Below are positions 59,459-64,000 of a stretch of 64,000 bases of DNA, in pieces. The number at the start of each line of letters is the position of its first letter. The first letter of the stretch is position 1. This stretch comes from Klebsiella pneumoniae (GTDB lineage: Bacteria > Verrucomicrobiota > Verrucomicrobiia > Limisphaerales > SXTU01): the NCBI GenBank assembly GCA_943330855.2, contig CALQJI020000006.1, positions 42,635 to 106,634 on the forward strand. Direction: 5' to 3'. The notes beneath the pieces were generated by a model that saw only the letters and a list, made by a program, of their open reading frames with translations, searched no databases and was not told the origin of the DNA. Position numbers and translations under genes: made by a program.

Positions 59459-60903
59459 GCGAGCAATTTCTGAATCAATTCCCCGTGCACGTCCGTGAGC
59501 CGGTAGTCGCGGCCTTGGAAGCGGAAGGTGAGCTTCAGGTGATCGAGGCCCAGCAGGTGCAGAATCGTCGCGTGCAGGTCGTGGACGTGGCAGCGGTCCT
59601 GCGCGGGGCCGAAGCCGAGTTCGTCGGTCTCGCCGATGGTTTGTCCGCCCTTCACGCCGCCGCCGGCAAACCACATGGTGAAAGCATCAATGTGATGATT
59701 GCGCCCGGTCTTGTCGCGGTTCTCGCCCATCGGCGTCCGACCGAACTCGCCGCCCCAGATGACCAGCGTGTCCTCCAGCAGGCCGCGCGCCTTCAAGTCT
59801 TTCACCAGCGCGGCACAGCCTTGGTCCACGTCCTTCACCACCTTCGGGAAGTCATCTTCCAACGTCTCGCCGGGGCCGCCGTGGCTGTCCCAGTTCGTGT
59901 GATAGAGCTGCACGAAGCGCGTGCCGCGCTCGATAAGCCGCCGCGCCAGCAGGCAGTTCCGCGCGAAGGACGGCTTGGCCGGGTCCACGCCGTAGAGGTC
60001 GAGCGTCGCCTTGGTCTCGCCGGAAATATCAATCAGCTCCGGCGCGCTGGACTGCATCCGATACGCCATCTCATAGGCGGAGATGCGCGTGTTGATTTCG
60101 TCGTCACCCGTCGCGACGAGGCGCTGGAGGTTCAAGTCGCGCACTGCGTCGAGCGTGCGGCGCTGCCGCTCGGCCGTGACGCCGGCGGGGTTGGTGAGGT
60201 TGAGAATCGGCTCACCCTGCCCACGCAACGGCACGCCTTGAAACGTCGTCGGGAGAAAGCCGCTGCCCCAGTTCACCGCCCCGCCCCGCGGCCCACGCGG
60301 CCCGCTCTGCAACACGACGAAGCCCGGCAAGTCATTCGCTTCGCTGCCGATGCCGTAAGTCGCCCACGCACCGAGGCTCGGGCGGCCGAACTGCCCCGCG
60401 CCGGTGTTCATGAAGAGCTTGGCCGGCGCGTGGTTGAAGAGATTCGTCGCACACGTCGTGACCACCGCGATGTCGTCGGCAATACCCATTGTGTAAGGCA
60501 GCATGTCGCTCACCCAAGTGCCCGCCTGACCACGCCGCTCGAAGTGCTTGCGCGTGCCGAGGCACTTCACGCCGTGGCTGCTGCCCATGAACGCGAAGCG
60601 CTTGCCCTCGATGTAGCTCTGCGGAATCGGCTGGCCATTCAACTCGACGAGCTTGGGCTTGTAGTCGAATAGCTCCAACTGGCTCGGCCCGCCCGCCATG
60701 AACAGGTAGATGACGCGCTTCGCCTTGGGCGCGGCGTGCCCGCCCTTCGGCGCGAAAGGATTCACCAGCGTCGGCGCGTTGGCCTGCACCTTGTCCGCCA
60801 GGAGCGACGCCAGCGCGACGGAGCCGAGGCCCATGCCGCACTGGTTGAAAAACTGGCGGCGAGTGGCGGCGATTAACGGGTCGTTCAAAGGCAACTGGTT
60901 CAT
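59455..60903 (-). CDS. DUF1501 protein with Tat-like signal
   Basis: 482 residues from the ATG at 60903, which follows the upstream stop by one base; a start at 60927 inside the upstream gene is unlikely. ATRRQFFNQCGMGLGSVALASLL is a twin-arginine-like signal. VIYLFMAGGPSQLELFDYKP, LVIWGGEFGRTP and GRNHHIDAFTMWFAGGG are the conserved DUF1501 segments. It forms a coupled operon with the upstream PSD1 gene. Its TAG stop comes from a repeat element. Biochemical role unproven. Confidence 0.93.
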   Translation of the reverse strand: MNQLPLNDPLIAATRRQFFNQCGMGLGSVALASLLADKVQANAPTLVNPFAPKGGHAAPKAKRVIYLFMAGGPSQLELFDYKPKLVELNGQPIPQSYIEGKRFAFMGSSHGVKCLGTRKHFERRGQAGTWVSDMLPYTMGIADDIAVVTTCATNLFNHAPAKLFMNTGAGQFGRPSLGAWATYGIGSEANDLPGFVVLQSGPRGPRGGAVNWGSGFLPTTFQGVPLRGQGEPILNLTNPAGVTAERQRRTLDAVRDLNLQRLVATGDDEINTRISAYEMAYRMQSSAPELIDISGETKATLDLYGVDPAKPSFARNCLLARRLIERGTRFVQLYHTNWDSHGGPGETLEDDFPKVVKDVDQGCAALVKDLKARGLLEDTLVIWGGEFGRTPMGENRDKTGRNHHIDAFTMWFAGGGVKGGQTIGETDELGFGPAQDRCHVHDLHATILHLLGLDHLKLTFRFQGRDYRLTDVHGELIQKLLA

Positions 60904-60904
60904 G

Positions 60905-63457
60905 TCATTCCCTCGTGATGGTCTCATCCAAGTTCAACAGCACCCGCGCCAACGTCATCCAGACGGCGAACTGCTTCGGCTCCACGCCGATGGGGGCTTT
61001 CGCAGCCTTCACTTCCGCTTCCGTCAGGCTCGCGGTTTCAGATTTGAGCAATTCCCCAAGTCGCGCGGCCTCGATCCCCGTCGGCTGGCGCGCGAGGCAG
61101 AGGCGGAAGGCGTGTTCGAGCCGCGCCGTGTCGTTGGCAGGAACCTCCTTCAGCACACGCGTCGCAAGACCTTCGGCGAACTCGACGAACGCCGTGTCGT
61201 TCAGCAACGCGAGAGCTTGCAGCGGCGTGTTGCTGCGGAGGCGGCGCGTGCAAGTGCTAAAGCCGTCTGGCGAATCAAAGACATTCATCGAGGGCGGCGG
61301 GGTGGCGCGGTAGTAGAAGGTGTAGAGGCCGCGCCGGTAGCGGTCGGGGCCGGTGCTCGTGGGCCAGGGTTGCTTGCGCTGGCCGAGCGCCATCGCGTTC
61401 TCAGGGATGGGCGGATACACGCTTGGCCCACCGAGTGTGGGCGTGAGCAAACCACTCGCGCTGAGGCCCACGTCGCGGACGATTTCGGCGTCGAGGCGCA
61501 GGCGGTTCTGGCGGGCGAGCCACTTGTTGTTCGCGTCCACGCGCTGGAGGTCGGGGCGGACGGCGGAGGACTGACGGTAGGTGGCGCTCGTGACGATGAG
61601 GCGGTGGAGCCCCTTGAGGGAATAGGGAATGGGGGATGGGGAATGGGGGGAAGGCGTCGGTTGGCGGAACTCAACGGCGAGCCAATCCAGCAACTCCGGG
61701 TGACTCGGCAGCGTGCCTTGCGTGCCGAAGTCGTTCTCTGTGTCCACGAGGCCCTTGCCGAAATACTGCTGCCAAACGCGGTTCACGAGGACGCGCGCCG
61801 TCAACGGGTTCGCCTCATCCACCAGCCAGCGCGCAAGGTCGAGGCGGTTCGGCTCACGGTCAGGGGCGGCCTTAAACGGGTGCAACGCGCTGGGGAAATG
61901 CGCCTTCACATCACCGCCGTCGCGCGTGAAGTCGCCCTTGATTTGGAGGTAAGTGCGCCGCGGCTTCGCGGCCTCGCGCATCACCATCGTCGTGTCCACC
62001 TTGGGTTTCTCGGCGCGGAACTTCTTGATGGCGGCCTGATGCGTCTTGTTCTCCGCCGCATTTTCCACGAACGACGTGACCATCACGAGCTTCTGCGCGT
62101 CCGTGCGCTGCGCGGGTTGCGTGTCAAAAATCTCCCGCCAGAGCTGCGGCATCGCCTGACGCTGCTCCGGCGTCATGCTGGCTTCCCACTTCAACTCGCG
62201 GTCCACAATGGCCGCGTCCTTCTTAAACAAGTCCGCGATGTAACCCGCCACCTTCGCCTCGATGTCCGCCGCGCGCTTCGTCTCGTCGGGCGACGTGAGC
62301 GGGAGGTCCGGCTCGTCCTGATTGTTCAGCATCGCGTAGAGGCCGAAGTATTCCTTCTGCGAAATGGGGTCGAACTTGTGGTCGTGGCAGTTCGCGCACG
62401 CGATGGTCAGGCCCAGCCACGCGTAGCCCGTCGTCGCCACGCGGTCCACCACGGACTCGATGCGGAACTGCTCTTTGTCTATCCCGCCCTCCTGATTGAT
62501 TTGCGTGTTGCGATGGAAGCCGGTGGCAACTTTCTGCTCCATCGTCGCGTTAGGCAGCATGTCGCCCGCGAGCTGCTCGATGGTGAACTGGTCGAACGGC
62601 AAATCCCGGTTCAGCGCGGCGATGACCCAATCGCGGTAGCGCCAGATGCTGCGCGGCGCATCAATGCTGTAGCCGTTCGAGTCCGCGTAACGCGCCACGT
62701 CCAGCCACCAGCGGCCCCACCGCTCGCCGTAGTGCGGCGACGCCAGCAACCGGTCCACAAGCTTCTCGTAAGCATCCGGCGACTTGTCATTCACGAACGC
62801 GTCCACCTCGGCGGGACTCGGCGGCAGACCGAGCAAGTCCAGCGCGAGCCGGCGAATCAGCGTCACACGGTCGGCCTCGGGCGAGGGCGTGAGCTGCTCC
62901 TTCGCGAGCCGGGCGCGGATAAAACGGTCAATGGGATTCTGGGTCCAAAGTCCAAAGTCCAAAGTCCAAGGTCGGGCCTCGGCAGTTCGAGCACCACCGG
63001 CGACAGGACTTTGGACCTTGGACTTTGGACCTTGGACCTCCGGCAAAACAGGCCGCTTCGGTGCCACAAACGCCCAATGCACCTTGCTCCCCGGCACCTC
63101 ATTCGCCGGAGCCTTCGCGCCCTCGTCAATCCACCGGCGCACCAGCGCGATGTGCGCGACCGACAGCGGCGGCTTCTTGTAAGGCATCTGCGTGATGTCC
63201 TTGTGCGTGCCGGAGATGACTTGCACCAGCAGGCTGTCGGAAGACTTGCCGGGCTTGATGGCCGGGCCGCTCTGCCCGCCCTTGATGGCAAACGCCGCCG
63301 TGTCCAGCCGAAGGCCGTGCTTGGGCTGCGACGCGCCGTGGCACTGATAACAGTGCTGCGCGAGCAACGGCTGGATTTCCTTCACGTAATCCACCGGCGC
63401 GGCGGCGACGGCGACCACGGACGCGGCGAGTGTCCCGATGGCGGCGATAAACTTCAT
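60905..63457 (-). CDS. PSD1 protein: PSCyt1-DUF1549-DUF1553
   Basis: 850 residues with a signal peptide (IAAIGTLAASVVAVAAAP). The N-terminal cytochrome c-like domain has QHCYQCHG (C36, C39, H40) and MPYKKPPLS; DUF1549 includes [20 protein letters not shown] and ACANCHDHKFDP, a second CxxCH; DUF1553 includes TARVLVNRVWQQYFGKGLVD. Two repeats are translated in frame: a GTCCAAA hairpin array (residues about 140-172) between the first two domains and an ATTCCCC repeat (about 601-613) inside DUF1553. Likely periplasmic, paired with the DUF1501 protein. Reaction unproven. Confidence 0.93.
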   Translation of the reverse strand: MKFIAAIGTLAASVVAVAAAPVDYVKEIQPLLAQHCYQCHGASQPKHGLRLDTAAFAIKGGQSGPAIKPGKSSDSLLVQVISGTHKDITQMPYKKPPLSVAHIALVRRWIDEGAKAPANEVPGSKVHWAFVAPKRPVLPEVQGPKSKVQSPVAGGARTAEARPWTLDFGLWTQNPIDRFIRARLAKEQLTPSPEADRVTLIRRLALDLLGLPPSPAEVDAFVNDKSPDAYEKLVDRLLASPHYGERWGRWWLDVARYADSNGYSIDAPRSIWRYRDWVIAALNRDLPFDQFTIEQLAGDMLPNATMEQKVATGFHRNTQINQEGGIDKEQFRIESVVDRVATTGYAWLGLTIACANCHDHKFDPISQKEYFGLYAMLNNQDEPDLPLTSPDETKRAADIEAKVAGYIADLFKKDAAIVDRELKWEASMTPEQRQAMPQLWREIFDTQPAQRTDAQKLVMVTSFVENAAENKTHQAAIKKFRAEKPKVDTTMVMREAAKPRRTYLQIKGDFTRDGGDVKAHFPSALHPFKAAPDREPNRLDLARWLVDEANPLTARVLVNRVWQQYFGKGLVDTENDFGTQGTLPSHPELLDWLAVEFRQPTPSPHSPSPIPYSLKGLHRLIVTSATYRQSSAVRPDLQRVDANNKWLARQNRLRLDAEIVRDVGLSASGLLTPTLGGPSVYPPIPENAMALGQRKQPWPTSTGPDRYRRGLYTFYYRATPPPSMNVFDSPDGFSTCTRRLRSNTPLQALALLNDTAFVEFAEGLATRVLKEVPANDTARLEHAFRLCLARQPTGIEAARLGELLKSETASLTEAEVKAAKAPIGVEPKQFAVWMTLARVLLNLDETITRE
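61617..61655. repeat. ATTCCCC-type (STRR1-like) repeat inside a DUF1553 gene
   Basis: GGGAATAGGGAATGGGGGAT followed by GGGGAATGGGGGG is a degenerate CCCCATT/CCCTATT tandem repeat. It encodes a Pro/Ser-rich stretch (PTPSPHSPSPIPYS) where the DUF1553 helix pair is normally joined by a short loop. The unit matches the STRR1 heptamer CCCCART known from heterocystous cyanobacteria. Confidence 0.68.
62942..63038. repeat. GTCCAAA heptamer array in inverted orientation inside a PSD1 gene
   Basis: Left arm GTCCAAAGTCCAAAGTCCAA (from 62943, four to five 7-bp units) and right arm GACTTTGGACCTTGGACTTT (from 63007) form a long hairpin around a 32-nt loop. The whole is read in frame, giving KSKVQSPV and RPWTLDFGLWTQ in the linker between the cytochrome and DUF1549 domains. 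Confidence 0.8.
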
Positions 63458-63649
63458 GCGATGCAGTGACGCGAAACTACACGACTGCGACCGCCGTGAC
63501 AGGAGGAAATTCGCTGCGAAGTTTTCTCCCTCTCCCCCACCGGGGAAGCGTGCCGTAGGGAGTGCGGTGACTCGTCACCGCTTGCCGCAGGCGACTCGCC
63601 GCCGCCGAAGTCCAAAGCGCCCACGCTCGCGCCGCAACCCTCCGCCCCA
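63458..63649. other. Upstream region of the PSD1-DUF1501 operon
   Basis: No gene. It should hold the promoter of the minus-strand PSD1 gene, but I see no clear boxes. GGTGAGTCACCGCACTCCC-like short palindromes (GTGCGGTGACTCGTCACCGC, 63571-63590) occur here. GC-rich, otherwise featureless. Confidence 0.4.
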
Positions 63650-63792
63650 CCCTTTGCGTGCTAAAGCCACGGCCTCAAAGCTGAACCCCCACCCTATGCG
63701 CGCAAAGAGAGCCGCTCCGACCTCCACCCCAAGCCCTTTGCGTGCAAAGGGCATCGCCTTGACTCCAAACCCGCCACCTTTGCATGCAAAGG
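63650..63792. repeat. Array of four TTTGCRTGCAAAG palindromes at about 42-bp spacing
   Basis: Palindromes begin near 63650 (CCCTTTGCGTGCTAAAG), 63693 (CCCTATGCGCGCAAAGAG), 63733 (GCCCTTTGCGTGCAAAGGGC) and 63777 (CCTTTGCATGCAAAGG). Spacing is 41-43 bp, and the spacers share a loose GACTCCAAACCC-like pattern, so this is a degenerate tandem repeat with a palindromic core. It is upstream of the PSD1 operon. Possible roles are a cooperative protein-binding array or a dispersed repeat. Confidence 0.72.
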
Positions 63793-64000
63793 GAGGCTAC
63801 TCGACTTCGAGGCACTGCCATTTGCACTGTCAGAACCGTCCCAGCCGACTCAATTCAAGCCAGTTACACAAAAAACCCCGGAGCTGGTCATTTTTAGCCA
63901 TTTCCAGCCGCTGGGTTGCGCGATGGGGCGATAGTCCCCGCGAGCCGCCCCCTACCCTTCAACCCTTCAACCCTTCAACTTTCACCTTGCCCTCCCCCCC
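63793..64000. other. Gene-free window end with simple repeats
   Basis: No gene. GTTGCGCGATGGGGCGATAG (63914-63933) resembles GTTGCGCATTGGGGCGACTC at 8458-8477, so it may be another dispersed repeat. CCCTTCAACCCTTCAACCCT (63955-63974) is an 8-bp tandem repeat of the CAACCCTT type. Confidence 0.45.

Noticed and set aside
60710..63469. 919-residue open frame antisense to the PSD1 gene
   Set aside because: It mirrors a well-supported gene with domains and signal peptide; composition is Arg/Ala/Val-rich with no recognisable motif, as expected for antisense frames in GC-rich DNA.
63650..63792. CRISPR array
   Set aside because: Units are about 42 bp with degenerate spacers, the palindromes differ from each other, and there are no cas genes nearby.
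1..64000. tRNA, rRNA or RAYT transposase genes
   Set aside because: No T-loop GTTCGAATC-type segments with matching stems and no Y1-transposase HxH motif were found by reading; absence is not proven without a covariance or HMM search.

Overview
The window is about 64 kb of GC-rich bacterial chromosome. Its gene content points to a free-living member of the Verrucomicrobiota, probably near Pedosphaeraceae/Limisphaerales; this is inferred from content, since no rRNA gene is present. The reasons are three DUF1501 proteins and three DUF1549/DUF1553 (PSD1-type) proteins, two DUF1080 proteins, PQQ-type beta-propeller proteins, a GreA with a very long N-terminal region of the chlamydial/PVC kind, and a small Trp-rich protein of a type I associate with these phyla. 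I found no tRNA, rRNA, CRISPR array, prophage or complete IS.

Layout. 1-9.4 kb: end of a GHL10-type glycoside hydrolase, thyA, a VapBC-like pair overlapping an aminotransferase gene, two SAM methyltransferases, an LPS-core-like GT4/GT2 pair, an SRPBCC protein and a TPR protein. 9.5-14 kb: a DUF1553-DUF1501 operon read leftward and a MarR regulator. 14-21.9 kb: two PQQ beta-propeller proteins, a PaaK-like adenylate-forming enzyme, then thiH, a secreted LIM/DA1-type metallopeptidase, and thiS. 21.9-31 kb: an esterase, a small ORF, an RluE-like pseudouridine synthase, another DUF1501 protein, a decayed stretch, an M42 aminopeptidase and RsmB with a disordered 347-residue N-terminal extension. 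31-35 kb: extended GreA, a tyrosine phosphatase pseudogene, an L,D-transpeptidase and an IS30 fragment. 35-46 kb: KorAB, an FmdB-like zinc ribbon, FKBP, CoaE, a 1,524-residue GT117/TPR protein and GalE. 46-54 kb: PSD1 protein, SGNH hydrolase, sugar isomerase-like protein, IMPase, an unknown protein and MarC. 54-64 kb: BioB, PotD-like protein, transglutaminase-like protein, two DUF1080 proteins, and a DUF1553-DUF1501 operon.

The most unusual property is repeats. At least four sequence-unrelated families of inverted-repeat elements start with GTAG and end with CTAC. In the clearest copies GTAG is followed directly by a hairpin, which is the anatomy of REP/REPIN elements mobilised by RAYT (Y1) transposases. 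They fill convergent intergenic gaps, donate the TAG stop codon of four genes, and lie inside two coding regions (a DUF1553 protein and the L,D-transpeptidase). A second layer consists of heptanucleotide tandem repeats like cyanobacterial STRRs, again partly inside coding sequence.

Functionally the window mixes housekeeping genes (thyA, thiH/thiS, bioB, coaE, rsmB, greA, korAB, galE) with secreted proteins typical of polysaccharide-degrading PVC bacteria. Many genes are coupled by 4-bp ATGA/GTGA overlaps: antitoxin-PIN-aminotransferase, methyltransferase-GT4, DA1-thiS and DUF1553-DUF1501.
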